Shown piece by piece: positions 34,282 through 47,900 of a stretch of 64,000 bases of DNA (within the stretch, counting starts at the first letter, position 1; every line of letters begins with the position of its first letter). The notes beneath the pieces are model-generated. The model worked only from the letters and a program-made list of their open reading frames with translations. It was not told where the DNA came from and made no database searches. A program made the position numbers and the translations under genes. Source of the stretch: Tachypleus tridentatus (taxonomy: Eukaryota; Arthropoda; Merostomata; Xiphosura; Limulidae); the NCBI RefSeq assembly GCF_004210375.1, contig NW_027467782.1, positions 33,283,771 through 33,347,770 of the forward strand, written 5' to 3'.

Positions 34282-34969
34282 ATATGTGTCTACTTTATCA
34301 CTTAGAACCTCACATGATAAACTTGTTTCAAGTTGATCATCTCCATAAATATCAAGCACATCTATTAAACTACAAGTTAAATAAAAATAATGATAAAAAG
34401 TGTAAACTGAAATCAGTTACTGTTCACACCAACAAAGCTTTTTATAACATAGCTGATTTAAACAAGTTATCAGGTTTGGAATGCTCTAAACCTTTGTTTT
34501 CTTGGAATTATTGAAGCTTTTAAAACAGAACAACTTAGTTAACTAAAGCATTTGTTTTCTGTAAGCAGATTTGTAGAGTTACATCCTTGCCTAGTTGGGA
34601 GAGATATTTGACATGTCTAAAAAGTATTGATAATGTCTATACATAATTTACCTCCTTATTAACAAAGTGTGGTAATGTTAGAGTAAAATAACGAATATTG
34701 GACTAAAATATGTATCTTGACAGAAAATAGAATCACACTTATCTTATTAAAGTCAAATTTTTTTGAGTGGACTTTCTAAACATTACTAGTTTTGTCAAAT
34801 AACATAGCATTTTTAAACAGCAAATCTTAACTAGTATCATCTTGAATTACTTCAAGAGCATGTTTATTTAAATCTAACACAACATCCTGATTTACACACG
34901 TAAGTAATCACATTTCACTTTGAAACACAATGTAAATCAAAAAAGTGTAATCACATTTACAATACAAAC
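34282..34969. other. Noncoding
   Basis: AT-rich; no supported feature. Confidence 0.4.
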
Positions 34970-35081
34970 CTCTGTTTTCATCTTTTCACAAGCTTTTTCA
35001 GTTAACTCACAAATTTTCTTATCAACTGCATTCATTCCTGGAGATTTCCATGAGGAATTTCTGCAAGTATTCTCTTGAAAT
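34970..35081 (-). CDS. Possible exon, unrecognised
   Basis: The minus strand has acceptor TTTTTCTATTAAG and donor ACAGAG/GTTTGTATTG around 37 open codons starting FQENTCRNSSWKSPGMNAVD and ending KKICELTEKACEKMKTE. It is on the ATR strand, 4.4 kb upstream of the first recognised ATR exon, but it does not match ATR as I know it. Its phase-0 end does not fit the phase-1 junction needed at 30559, so at least one exon would have to lie between. It may belong to ATR, to another gene, or be chance. Confidence 0.33.
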
Positions 35082-36689
35082 CTTAATAGAAAAAATATAC
35101 ACTGAAATTTTCTTATTCATAATTACAAGTACATTAACTCCTTTTGTAAAAATCATTTTGTTCTAATGTAAGAACTAATAATGTCATTATATTAATGAAT
35201 TTAATATTAAGTTTTCCATAAACATCCGTTAAAACGAAAAAACTCACTTGTAGAGAAATTATATATGTAAAAACAGCTGGTTTTTTACATATATATAATT
35301 CTCCATAAACAATTTTCTTGTGAAATATGTCATTTCTTTAACTTCTAAAATGCTACAGCTCAAAATGTGATGAAAAGACTGCTACTGTTTCTTAAAGAAG
35401 TACATTTTCCAGTTCATGAACCTTTTCATTCAACTACGTTAACCCTTAAATATCTAGGTGCACTGACTCAATACACTTCTGCTGTTTTACTCTACTGCAA
35501 AAAAAACACCTTATTTGTTGATATTGTTTAACTTGAACTTTGCACACTTTATGTGGTTTCAATAAAGCTAAGTATTTTATTTTTATGTTATACTTTTATA
35601 AATTCAGAGCTTTTGAAATTAAAAACAAATTATTTAAAAATAATTGAAACTCATGCAGATTTTAAATCTCGTTTTCATGTCTTCTTAAATTATTTTATAA
35701 TTAACCAGAAAGTTTTATTTTATACACATGTAAATGTTTTACCCAATGTCTCTCAACATTTGCCAGAAGAGACAAACATGCATCCTGAGCGATAAAAAAA
35801 AAGCATGGAATAAAAATATCCTTTAGCATATTGGTTTTTCATAACTTTCAGTCATCATAAACAATTGAATCAATGGTCAGTTTTACCAGAATTGGACTTG
35901 AAAAAGTACATATATAAAAAAAGTTTTTCACTACACCAAAATTACAAGCAAGCCAATTTTGTTTTTTATCAGAAGGATTCATTTAATATCTTTCAAACTA
36001 TCTTATATTAGTTTATATTTAACACTTATTTTTGGGGATTTTTTTCCTCCACTCAGTAAGTTACTTAGGTAGATAAAAACTAATGCAACAGTCATACTAG
36101 CCTTAAAAAATGAAATTAAAAAAAGTATTTTAAAATAGCATTTTCAACAAAACAGTTACCTTTTTAAAAATATCAAAATTGTTCTTTTCCAAAGTAATAG
36201 TTGTTCATATTAACTAAATTAATATGCAAACAGTACTGTATCAAACAGTGACATATGCCTAATATCTAAGCAAAAAGCACATGTGCATGGTAAATGGAAT
36301 ACTAGATACCTCTTCTTTTTTTTTTTCATCTACTGTCATTTGCTGCAACAATACTGTGTACACTTATTTACTTCTAGTATTGTTTTATATATTCTAAAGC
36401 ATATTTATAACAATATAGGAGATTTTAGTGTTGTACTTACAGTTATGCAGTTACTCAAATGCACTGTAGTCAAAAATCAATGGAAAGAAATACAATAATA
36501 CATCATATTTACTGAAGTAAAAATTTAATATCTGAGATACTCTTCAAGTATCCTAAATTTAAAATCAAATAACATAAAAATTTGAATACAATCAAATCAG
36601 CATGTAAAATTAAAGTTTTGGTATTTATAACTTTATCTTACATTAGGGAAAGTATAAAAATACAAGTAGTTGGTCCATTTGTTTATGGA
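35082..36689. other. Noncoding
   Basis: AT-rich. It contains a near-perfect 22 bp hairpin (35248-35306: GAGAAATTATATATGTAAAA paired with its complement), a collapsed copy of the inverted-repeat family at 27744. Confidence 0.45.
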
Positions 36690-36832
36690 AAACCTACCGG
36701 TGTATTCACTACCATTCCTAATTTCAAGCAGCAACTATTGGAAGCTCTCACCACTAACTCTTGGGCTATTCTTTACCAGTAAACATTGGATTGACCATTA
36801 CATTGTACGTCCCCAAATATAAAAGCGCAAAC
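36690..36832 (-). mobile_element. tRNA-derived SINE fragment (long type)
   Basis: Internal part of the same SINE family as 51266-51513, inverted. It matches blocks such as ACTCTTGGGCTATTCTTTACC and GGATTGACCATTACATT. The tRNA-like head and tail are missing. Confidence 0.65.
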
Positions 36833-37139
36833 ATATTTTATGAATGGTTTTAATGCTGTTTCTCACTAACTGTGCTTTAACTGCATGATCAAAACTATAG
36901 TCTTTTCAGATAGTATACAACTATTGTGTTTACAAGTAACAAAACTGTTTAACTTCTTCCTGCTAGCTGATGATTTGTTTTTATGATGAATGAGGGTATG
37001 ATACATGTCAACTTTCTAAAACTTTACTGTGCAACTCTGTAACCAAATTTTCAGTATTTTCACAAAAAAGGGACTTCCACATTAATAATGTAGTATTTCA
37101 CATTAATCAATGTTGACTGTTCAGTCTTAAAGTAACTAA

Positions 37140-40100
37140 ATAAAATTCAAACAATTCAAAACCCAGCCATCTGGTGGGAAGAGAAAAGAGGGTCATACCA
37201 TCTTCACCTCAATTTCATAAAGAAATCTCCAACACCTCTGATCCATGAACAGACAAATGTGTTTTGTTTTAACACAGTGTGAGAAACTATACAATCAGTC
37301 TGGGAATCTGACATGAGGTATCAAAAAGATGCTTGTGTAATGTACATCATATCATATATAATGACAAAATCCACCCCAAGTGCAGGCATACCCTCAAAAT
37401 AATAAACACTGAAGCATAGCTAATGGGAAAAAACAAACTGTACTGAGCAGCAAGTACTTCCATTAAGACCTACTACACAGGTGGAATAACAAGAGTATAA
37501 ATGGGAGTTTATGTTGATTAATTCAACTAAAAATCCAAAATCCAGACACTATGAACTGACATTCACATTGGGTATGATGATGGATCCTAATCAAAGAAGT
37601 GAGATGCAATTTTGACTGCTTGCTCCCAAGTTACATAGTGGAGAATACCTTGTCATCTACATCAGTAGAAATCCACAGCAGAAAAGGCACAGCAGAGATA
37701 GTCAGTTTTTTATTTCTACTTAACTCATGCAGTCCATGAGTAAGTATAGTCTAGAATGGACAAACTTATGAAATAAACCTATCAGAAGGATAAAACCTAC
37801 AAGCATTCCAATGGGACACTATATTTCTAGAGTGTATGTTTCATAGCCATGAAATTATAATGGTTAAATCATCATGTCCTTACACCGTGGCACATACTAG
37901 TGTAGGTTCCAATTACTAATGAGCTAGATCCATAAAGAAAAATATGGGAAGATGTCCCTGAAAATAAGAGGTATATATACTAAAAATAACTTAGCCAGTT
38001 ACAGTCTCAAAAAACAGTGACAGATGGCAACAAGTGGATTATGGTACCCTGACAAGAAAGAAACAGCTACTTAAAGTAATGAATAAGAAATGAACACATG
38101 AGAAGTGGTTGACAGATGAAATACCTCCAATGGACAACAGTTTATACGTGTAGGAAAAAGACAAAGTGCATGATCTGAGTGAAACCACGATAAATAAAAG
38201 GCCAACTGATTCACAATTCAACAGATCAGGGAGGAAGGAAAAAAACCCATTGGGAAGGAAATTATAAGAGATGGATTCAATGGAAAAACCTTGATGAAGC
38301 AACCCAAATCATGTACTGGACTAATAATGTTATCTGGAACCAACTGAGAAGAAATGTGGAAGATGGTAAGAAACAGAAAAGTCGAAAAAACATACTACAT
38401 GAGACATGAAATGGAGGGAAATAAGATGATCCAGACAAAAGAAACAACTGAAGCAAACCAGCAGAGAAACCCTGATTCTTGCTGCCCAGGAAATCAATTA
38501 TAGAGATCTGTACCAAAGTGACATGGATGAATAAATATTTTGGGAAGAAGACTGACTGAAGAAGAAAAACTAACATGAGAAACTGGATGTAATCCTGTCT
38601 GAACATAATAACAACCAAGACAGAAGAGAGGATTACTTGGGAATTTATAAAACAAATCCAAAAGTCAAGGCAGAAAAATTAGACCAAATCACATGGTGAA
38701 AAACTTAAAAATAGAAAATAAGAATGTGTAATGTGTCATACCCTGACATGCAGAAATTGAAAACCCAAATGTGATAAAAGACCCAAGTGATTGAAGTGAG
38801 ACTGATCAATTTAGTACTTCAAACAGCATCAATCATACAAGACAAATGGATAAAACCCATAGATATGATAGATAAAGGATGAAAAACTGACAATAAAGTT
38901 GACAATATCTCAGAATGAAATAAAAAAAACTGAATACAGCATGAAAGATACCCCATATGGTTATAAATGTACAGAAGGATTCCAAAATATAGATCAGTGA
39001 CAAAAAAGATCTGACTGAAAATCCCTATCAGCAATTGATAAGAAATAAATAGCAGTGTCCTCCCCAAGAAATTCCAAAAAGGAAAGATGCTACATGTGGA
39101 GAGAAACAAAGGAAAATGGGAAACCTGCCAACAACAAGGAGGAAAAGGTATATATAAAAAAAATCCCTAAATATATGTGAAACACCTAAGAAAAAAAGGT
39201 AAAAGGTAAACATTACTATGGGAGAGTAGATTGGATAAAACAAAACAGAAAAACTAGACAGGGAAGAAATCTAAAGGGCATAAAACCAAGAAGAAAGTCT
39301 CTCTGATGGTAAGCTAAGGCAAAAGGAATTAAATCTTATATATGGTGAAGCTTACAAGTGCTCTGTAACCATAGTACCTAAGGTAACTCAACTCAACTGT
39401 TATTTGAGATTTCAAATGAGACAAAAATAATTATAAAATAAACAATGCTAGGAAAATGGAATATACTGAAATGGGTTCAGCTGTCATAAAATGAAGGCAA
39501 GTGACAACAGAAGCAATTAGGGTGTACCTCATCCCACAGGGATCCACATAAATGAAATAATGGGTAACATATAAAAAGTATGAATTAAACAAAATGAAGG
39601 GTAAGAAAATAACAGACATTTGTCAACCATAGACTAATTTTCAGTTTATGAAAATATTAATTTCTACTACAATACTTTACACCTGCTCACTTAATAGCTG
39701 GAATCCCATGCTGAAATTGTGAATGGATTGATGCAAAAAGTAACCTAGATGAACAATTTTTGGAAGTTGTCTATAAAGAACCCACAGAGTGTGATAATTA
39801 GTGGGTTACTACACTAATTATGTTTCTTTTAGTACTTGCTAATTACAGTATACAACTGATTATTAACACTGCTAGTCATTTCTCCAACTGTTACATCGGT
39901 CTTGGTTCTAAAGCATCTGTTTATTTCTGTCATTTCTAAGTCCAGAAACATTTTGGTAACATTTTTGAGACATGGTCTGAAACTGCCAAAAGAAAGTTAG
40001 GTTTCACAGTGAAAGAGGAGACTAGTTATTCAGCTCTGATCACAATATTTTCTGGTTTGCTATTAAGTTTTACACAAAATGGGTTTGGTTTGCTAATTCC

Positions 40101-42900
40101 AGATGACCTCAAACAATCATTTTGGTGTTTAGTACTGCTGAAATGCTGTTTGATAACACTGTCACATAGATGAGCAATTGTAGATCAAAAACACAAACTA
40201 TACATCTTGCATAATTCATACTCTTTGGGGATGATACAATAACACTGAACTTTTTTTTTAAACACTTATGCCTGCAGTTTTATTTGCTATAAACATTTCT
40301 TTTCTTTGTTGGAATCATTAGGAATGAAACAGAACCACATTTTTCTGCCATTTTCTTCTCAAAAAATCATCAGCACACCCTTGATGCTAACTATTTATGT
40401 TCCTTCTTAATAAACTATTTGTAAGACTGAGATGTATAGCTGAAAGAAGTGAATTACTTATCAAAAATTATTAGAATTTAAACTACTACAAAAATTCATA
40501 CAGGTATAAAATGATAAATAAATCAAAACAATTACATCTAAATCATAAGAATTGGCAGGTCTGAAAGTGGTTAGGATACTTCAGACCATATTTGGAGGTT
40601 CAACACCTCTTCAAGAGCAGTGAGCACTGAGCATTTGTCTTTTAGTTAGTGGTAGAAGGAAGGTCCTTACTGTCTTCTATCCCTAAACCTCACACTGGGC
40701 ACAGAGCAAACCCCAGACCACCTGAAAACATAACATCCAATCAATAGTAGGAAGGAGAAATGCTAATGTAATGAGTAAACTCCAGTCCAAAACTAATGGT
40801 GCTAATAAATTTTTTTTTATGGTCCACAGTGGATGAATGATCCCTACCAACCACATATGTTAGGACTTGTGTTGGCCAGTCTTATGCCAATCCAACACCA
40901 GACTGACCAGGAACTAACATCTATACAGCAGTAGAATGAGAAAAATCCAAACAAAGGGGTGAACAGAATGCGGTGAATTTATCAATTTTAAATTCAAGTG
41001 ACAGTGGGAATTTGTCTTTTCTTATAAGGTAGAAAGAGAGTATTCACCATCTAAACCAACAGAACACTACAGCCCTATTCCCGATTAAGTGAAAGCAATC
41101 TCACTCGGAAAGAAAAGCTACTTGATTCACTTCCCTAGTGGCTAGAAACTGGTAAATGGCAAAAACTCCTTCAACTGTATGTGAGGGAACAATTCATTAG
41201 AATCTGTAGAAATACAACAGCTTAAAACTATGAAGAGTAGGTCAGTCCCAACATTGCTTTACTCATGATAGTCCATGACTTGATGCAATCTGTTACAGGT
41301 TTTGTGACACACTCCACCTAATCAGTAAGAATTACAGACCCGTAAAGTAATGTGGTGCAGATTTAAAGCTAAGTACCCCCCAAAAAGGTATCACTTGCTA
41401 CAGAGCAGAAGCAGGTATGTAAAAAGACTACTATAAAGGTAAGAGATAAAAATAGAGTGAGAATTTACCATTTGAAGTCTATGGATGTTATGGAGAATAG
41501 CAACAGGTTGCAAGAAATAGCCCAGTGAGGAAAAGATGTTCACATTATGAAGATAATGTATAACCACCATATAAAATAAGTTTCAGATACCAATTTGCAT
41601 AATCTTCTCTAATGTACAACAGAAGAGAGCAGCCATGAAAAGGGTGACAAGACAGATCTGGTGAGAGAAAACTTGAAAGAAGTGACAAGAATTATTTGTC
41701 AATGATGTATAAACCAGATTAATAAGTTGATAAAGCCAACAGGTAAAGGTTACAAACGAGAAACCCTGTATAAAAAAAATGAGTTCCAGGAGATAAAAGA
41801 CAGAAATAGGAGTAATGGAAAGAAGCAGTGTTGGTAACATAACAACAAAGAGTTTGCATGGGGCAAAAAAAAATAATCAGGATCAGATTGGGAACAAAGA
41901 TGCACACAGATGGAAGTAAAATAGGTGTGAAAGTCCTTACCTCTTCATGCATTGTTATTTCAGTAAAAACATTATGAGTGGGATAAAGAACATATAAATA
42001 TCAATAGCAAAGCCAACCAATAACAACTACATGCAAACAGAAGCAAAAAATTAGTCATCAAGAAGAGATGGTGTATCAAATGAGAGGACAAAGGTTAAAA
42101 TGGAGGAAAGTAAAAGTTATGAAAGTCAATAATGAAATTTCAATCTCATAGGGCAATTAAACAGTAAGGACATGAAAGGAATGAAACAGGAGAAAGTATG
42201 GGAGAGAAAACAATGTGGGAGAAATGAGAAAATGAAAAGTATCGGATAATGCTACTCTATAGATTAAATTGTAAAAATGGATGAACCATTGTCCAAGAGC
42301 TAAGTAAAAAAGCAAGAAGGGTGTGGAACATTCATTTGGAAAAGTCAGAAGTAGTAACATAAACACAAGATAAACTGATAAACTGGCAAAAAGGAAGGGT
42401 GAACAGCACAAGAAAGAAGGAAGGCTACCTGTGAACAGTGTGGCTTTGGCTGGAGGAAAAATGGTTTATTTGTTTTGTATTTCCCACTTATTTAAATGAG
42501 AGCTATCTGTGCTGAGGAACAATGGAGAAATGATTTTGCCAAAGAAGGGATTGGGAAAGAAAAAGAGGCATGAATGAAAAAGGTTGAAGAGATGAAATCA
42601 CAACTGTGCTGGCCAGAACAGTGAGTTGAGAAAGACTGACATAGAGGAGTCTGAATAAGAGAGAGAACTCAGAGAAGATGGATAAGCATGCAGGTAAAGA
42701 CTGAACCCATCTTGACTAAACATATCAAACAGCTGGAGCCAAAAAATCTGGAAATGGAGACCAAAAGATTGGGAGTTTCATATGGAGGTGAGTGGCCCCT
42801 TAATAACTGATATAATATGCAAAAAGTTAAACTGTCAGAACAGACCATATTGAAGTGCCACATACATTTATGCATCAGGACATTTTTCAGATTTTACATG
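37140..42900. repeat. Purine-rich dispersed repeat region, unclassified
   Basis: A long stretch with strong A/G bias on the plus strand and no coding domain in any frame; the many short minus-strand open frames are a result of the base bias. Parts recur elsewhere: 39150-39560 resembles 47390-47900 (shared ATCAAGAAGAAAATTTGCCTGATGGTAA-type phrase), and 40600-41300 resembles 23300-24060 and 61340-61620. The stretch 39650-40560 is ordinary AT-rich DNA. Confidence 0.45.
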
Positions 42901-43742
42901 TAAATCATATATAACCTCCAGGTAATCATAAAATACTTTACTTTTTCATTTTCACTGTTGTATCTCTATATGGTTTGAGTTGATTTGACTGACCTTGTAA
43001 CCACTACAAAATTAGAATTTTTCATTCTAGAAAGACTACAAATTATAACTCAAAACTCAAATGTTTAGTCTAGATAGCTTAAATCTAATAACATTGTACA
43101 CTTGTATATATTTATTATTTTTATTATACTGACCTTTACAAAGTGACTTGCTTGGCCATGTTTTTAGTGGACTAGTATTTCATAAAATACAGTCACATTT
43201 GAGTGTATTATTACTACTTAGAAACAAGTTCATAAACTAATTTTTCTTAAAACATAGAACAGTAAATAATGAAATACACCAAACAAGTATCTTTTCTAGT
43301 TTTGTACTTTGTACTCATTTGCTGTTAATCATAGGTTGCTAAGCCTTATCAAATTTTGCATGTGGAGGATGTGAAACAAAGTAACTTTTCTCAGGTTTTT
43401 AATATACATTTTAAGATAACATCAAACTACTATACTGATACAATAAAATTCCACTGTAATTTAGTTTAGTAACTAAGCTGTATTTGAATCTAATAAAATA
43501 TGAAATCTCCAGCTCTCTAAAGTCTTACCTTATCATTCAAAATCTCCCATGAAAAGATGAATTTTTCACCAATTAGTCAAGAAACCTACTAGAAATAATG
43601 CTATTTTAGATTTATTAACATAAAATATGGAAATGATCAAAGGGTGAAAACTGTGGAACATCTGGGTGCTTTATTGGGTTCAATGTTTTGCTGCATATGG
43701 AGATAAGGAATAAAGATATTTTAATTATCAATTTAAGAAAAG

Positions 43743-44193
43743 TACAACAGATTTACTGTTATACATTTATTTTAGTACCTATGCTTGTTTCTCTATAACT
43801 TTTGTTTTTGCACAAAACATATATTCTTGACTGTGTATTGTGCAAGTCCCATCTGTTCTTAAAATTGGTAAAATGTTCTTCAGTGTAATAACTGACAATG
43901 TACCAGGTGTATATGTATTACTAGTGACTGACAGCATTGTTGCCAAATGAACTTTGGTGTATTTTCTAGAGTCTCCTGTAATTGGTGTATAAAAACCAAT
44001 GTGCAGAGAAACAAATATTATTATTATTGGACAACTACAGTCAGTGTGCTATAGGCCTCAGGAGCTATAACTGTGATACTTGCCTATTAATTGGAAAACT
44101 ACAGCATTGAACCAGTAATGTTTATAGATTTAGACCATTACAAATGATTCAACTTCAGTGAATTAATGTTTAGAGGACGATTTTATAGATTCA
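43743..44193 (+). repeat. 5' LTR of the deleted element
   Basis: Aligns along its whole length with 44928-45392. Shared blocks include CAGATTTACTGTT, ATATATTCTTGAC, ACAAATATTATTATTATTGG, CCAGTAATGTTTATAGATTT and AACTTCAGTGAATTAAT. Ends near GATTCA. Confidence 0.82.
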
Positions 44194-44199
44194 TCTCAG

Positions 44200-44690
44200 A
44201 TGTTTTTTTGGCCTGACAGGGATCTTCCAAATAACTGTCCTACTGATAATTCATTGGTGAGTGTCAATAATGGACATAATGGTTCTAGTTCACCTGGTGA
44301 AGTTCCATGTGCTAGAAATACATTGATCAATGAGCAAGAAAAGAATCTGCAGACTTTATCACTCTTTAAATATGCACTCCCAAAAAAATGAACTGGAAAA
44401 AGTTTCATATTACTCTTTCAAAAATGGTGTGCTAATGAGAAAATGGAGAAGACCAAATGTACCAGTGTTAGAGGACTGGGCTGTAATTTATCAAATTGCT
44501 GTTCCAAAAGTGTATCATTTTGACATAGTGAATGTAGCCCATAAACTCCCCATGGAAGGTTGTTTAGAAGTCAACAATGCATGTGATAAAAATTATGAAA
44601 CATTTATTTTGGCCAAAAATTAGGCAAGATGTTTCCTGGTTTTGTAAAACTTTTCACACCTGTCTGTGTAATAACTGATTGTGTTATTAC
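44200..44690 (+). pseudogene. Integrase H2C2 zinc-binding region (remnant)
   Basis: The open frame at 44330-44623 contains ELEKVSYYSFKNGVLMRKWR, DWAVIYQIAVPKVYHFDIVN and VAHKLPMEG. It continues in another frame through RQDVSWFCKTFHTC. This is the N-terminal zinc-binding module of Ty3/Gypsy integrase with the linker after RNase H before it (44200-44391: INEQEKNLQTLSLFKYALP). The His of the canonical GHLG motif reads Cys (EGCLEV). Two frame changes, near 44390 and 44620. No catalytic core follows. Confidence 0.75.
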
Positions 44691-44927
44691 AAAAAAGATA
44701 ACATTTGTGCTCAAGCACTTTCACATGCTATGTAGTTTTATTATCATAAGGTTATTTGTATTAATTGTTTTATATATATATATTTTTATAATTTTTGAAG
44801 TTATATAATTTTTAACAATGCATTGTATTTAATAAATTGTTATCAGTGTGCATGTGTGTGAGTGTATGTATATGTAACATCTTAATTAAAAATTGTCTAA
44901 TGCCAATCTTAATTCTCTAAAGAGAGG

Positions 44928-45392
44928 TGTAACAGATTTACTGTTGTACATTTATTTCAGTGCCTACATATGTTTCTGCATAGCTTTTGTGTGTGTATGT
45001 GTTTTGTTTTTTTCACAGGATATATATTCTTGACAATGCATTGTGCATATCCCACCTATTCTCGAAATTTGTAGAAGGTGCCTGAGCATAAGAATCAACA
45101 ATGTACTAGTTATGTATGTCATACTAGTAACTGACTCTATTGTTGCCAAGTGAACTTTGGTGAATATTCTAGGAGTCTTGAGTGAATGGTATATCAAAGT
45201 AGACATGCTGAGAGACAAATATTATTATTATTGGACAGCTACAGCCCATATGACATAGCACTCGAAAGATATAACTGTGATTAACACCTATTAATCAGAA
45301 AACTGCAGAACCAGTAATGTTTATAGATTTCAACCATTATAAACCATTGAACTTCAGTGAATTAATTTCAGGTGTTAGTATTTTGTAATTCA
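44928..45392 (+). repeat. 3' LTR of the deleted element
   Basis: Partner of 43743-44193, about 465 bp, preceded by a purine tract. It ends near AATTCA. The two LTRs differ at numerous positions, so the insertion is not recent. Confidence 0.82.
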
Positions 45393-45889
45393 TATAAGAC
45401 CAATCAAGCTAGCTAGCTTAAGTGATATGTGACACTATCAACTCAGAATTAATATGCTTGTCGTGGACCTAGATTATCAATAAAATATTCAGTTCTAGAC
45501 CAATTATAAGAATTAGTATTATCTGTAAGTTCTAAAACTTTTGTAGATAAACAATCCTTTGTAATAAACTATTAATAATACCCATTATTATAAACTGTAC
45601 TTTTCTTGTTATTGTTTGTATACTAAAACATATTTGTGTTAAAAATGAAAGTTGTGAGTATTAATCTTCCAGGCAAATACCATAAATCTAATACATATTC
45701 ACATTTAATTAACTTCTGAATTCAAATAAAAATATCTTGTTATTTGATACATTAATATACACAACAAAATAAATTGGAAACCTGTCTGAACTAAACAATA
45801 ATAGATACCTAAGGCAAATTCTGAAGGGTGAAACAAAATTATCTTTTGTGAAAGATTTATTTAAAGACACTAATTAGATGTGAAAAATG

Positions 45890-46975
45890 TTTAAAGACAA
45901 ATATTTCAATATTCAAGATAAACATATACTTTATAGATCGAAAAGAGTAATTGCAAGTAAAAAAAACCAGGTTGGCTCACAAGGAGTATAAGAGGTAAAA
46001 TTAAATAAAAGCACCATAAGTTTAAGAAATTCAAACTGACTGGTGCAACAAGAGATTTAGAAGATTACAGAAGATGAAGTTAAAGAAGCAGGAACATCAA
46101 AAGGAATTGTGTGAGAAAGGTTGGCTAAAATGTAAAATTAGCAGTATGAATTTCTTTAAATAAGATAATGGTAAGCAAGTGTTAGGAAGAGGTGATAAAG
46201 AAAGGCTCACCATTGATAATTATGAAATGCTAGGTTTTTAAATTTTGCTTTGTCTTTAGTTTTTACTTAACAAGATTTAAGCAGTATTCCACATATTGAA
46301 GAGTTGGTAGATGAAAACAAGATGAAACAACATTACTGCATTAATTTACGAGATAGTTAAGAAAAAACTGAGAAGTTTCAAGAATGATAAATATCCTGCA
46401 CCAGATAGTATTCTTCAAAAGATGGAGGTTACAAAATTAGCTGTGCAAGCCACTTGCTGCAATTTTTATCAGTCCCTGAACAGTGAGTAGGTACCAGAGG
46501 ACTGGAAATTAGCTAATGTAACTGCTAATTTCAAAGGAGGTGAGAAAAACTGTCCCAGTAATTATGGACCTATTAGTCATATACTGTATTAAAAGATGCT
46601 TTGCAAAGTCATTCTGAAAAGCTGACAAATTGATGAGACGGTCAACATGGTTTTACTGAAGGAAAAATCTTGCATTACGAATCTTTGACATTCCTTGAAA
46701 AGGTTACTGCCAATGTAAATAAGGGTAAGTGTAGATTTGATATACCTGGATTTTCAGAATACATTTGACAAGGTAATATATAAAAGGCTTGTAAAAAAGT
46801 TCTCTCTGTATGTGTGGGGAATAAGTTAGCAAACTGGATAGACGAATGGCTGGACGGAAGAGAAAAAGAAGGTTGTTACCAAGTTCATCCAAAATGTACT
46901 AATTTCACAAATGGGGTACCTCAGGGTTCAGTCTTAGAACCTTTATTCTTTTTTATTTAAACAGGCATTGAACTG
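45890..46975 (+). pseudogene. LINE reverse transcriptase fragment (CR1/Jockey-like)
   Basis: The plus strand, in shifting frames, shows a pre-RT linker (about 45890-46090), then KYPAPDSILQKMEVTKLAVQ, VPEDWKLANVTANFKGG, CPSNYGPIS, VDLIYLDFQNTFDKV (normally ...DFSKAFDKV) and a degraded GVPQGSVLGP block at about 46915-46955. The catalytic F/YxDD box is missing, as the element is truncated at about 46975. It belongs to a family different from the LINE at 7690-13050: no RNase H is seen and the RT motifs differ. Confidence 0.72.
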
Positions 46976-47389
46976 TTGGAAAGGGTTCTGAGTAGGTGTA
47001 CTTTAATGACTATGTTGAAGGGGTGAAATCTCTCAAATCAATAAAAGCAATGATATGGCCTTTGATGCATGACCCATCTGAACTGAGTTAAGAATCTAGT
47101 TCAAATTGATGTTTATTGTATCAAAATACTAAATCTATAGTTTTGTATGAATTAGGGACTCAAATTACTGATATATATATTACAAAATCAAAACATCATA
47201 TCTTTTATGATCGTTCAGATATGGTTTATGTACTGAATCATGCATAATGGCCCAATTCACCACTTTCCATTATTGGAAACAATATCTTATATAAGTAAGT
47301 ATATTATATCTTATATAATATAAGTAAGTAACTAATTTCATTACACAGTTCACTGGTTAGAAAGGAAGGACAAGGCAGTATCTGATGAA

Positions 47390-47900
47390 AATCCCTAAAT
47401 ATGAGTGGAATGTTTACGAAAAAAGTGTAAGTTAAACATTATCCGTAGGAGAATCGAAAAATAAGACAAAGTTAAAATCTAGGTAGGGGATAAAATGGGT
47501 AGGATTAAGAGAGGGTTTTCCCAACACTGGCAACAGAGATCTCAAGGATATAGAATCAAGAAGAAAATTTGCCTGATGGTAAACTACGGCAAAAGAACAA
47601 ATGCCACGGTTGGACAAGGCTTGCAAGTACTCACTTCCAAAGAGAGACAAAAATGCTCATTGTGAAACAATATCTAGAAAAGGAAGGAAATATTATACTG
47701 CAAAACATGTCTATAAAAAAATAATAAAACTGAGGTAAGTCTCACATATTCAGCAGTCAAGGTCTAGAAAGGCAAGCCATGATCAGGTGGAAGAAAATTA
47801 ACATTCATCTCAATGGGTTTTGCTATAGTAGGAGGAAGGCAAACAATATCTGGAGAAAGTAGGATGTACCCTGACCCTCAGAGCTCCTCACAAACAAAAG
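47390..47900. repeat. Dispersed repeat, second copy of the 39150-39560 family
   Basis: Shares AAAATCCCTAAATAT, AGGTAAACATTA-like, AATCAAGAAGAAAATTTGCC, TGATGGTAAACTACGGCAAA and GTGTACC-type blocks with 39150-39560. A short further piece with GACCCTGGCTACAGGGTTCCACATAAA lies at 48190-48240. Confidence 0.6.

Larger units (their letters stand above)
43743..45392 (+). mobile_element. Deleted LTR retrotransposon retaining an integrase zinc-binding domain
   Basis: Two directly repeated LTRs (43743-44193 and 44928-45392) flank only about 730 bp of internal DNA. The right LTR begins TGTAACAGATTTACTGTT straight after a purine tract (AAAGAGAGG). Gag, protease, RT, RNase H and the integrase core are all absent. 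This is an internal deletion derivative of a Ty3/Gypsy element, not a solo LTR. Confidence 0.82.

Noticed and set aside
38039-42411. Many minus-strand hydrophobic open frames suggesting membrane proteins
   Set aside because: They arise from A/G bias on the plus strand, giving F, L, S and C codons on the minus strand. None has a domain, splice logic or a homologue I recognise.
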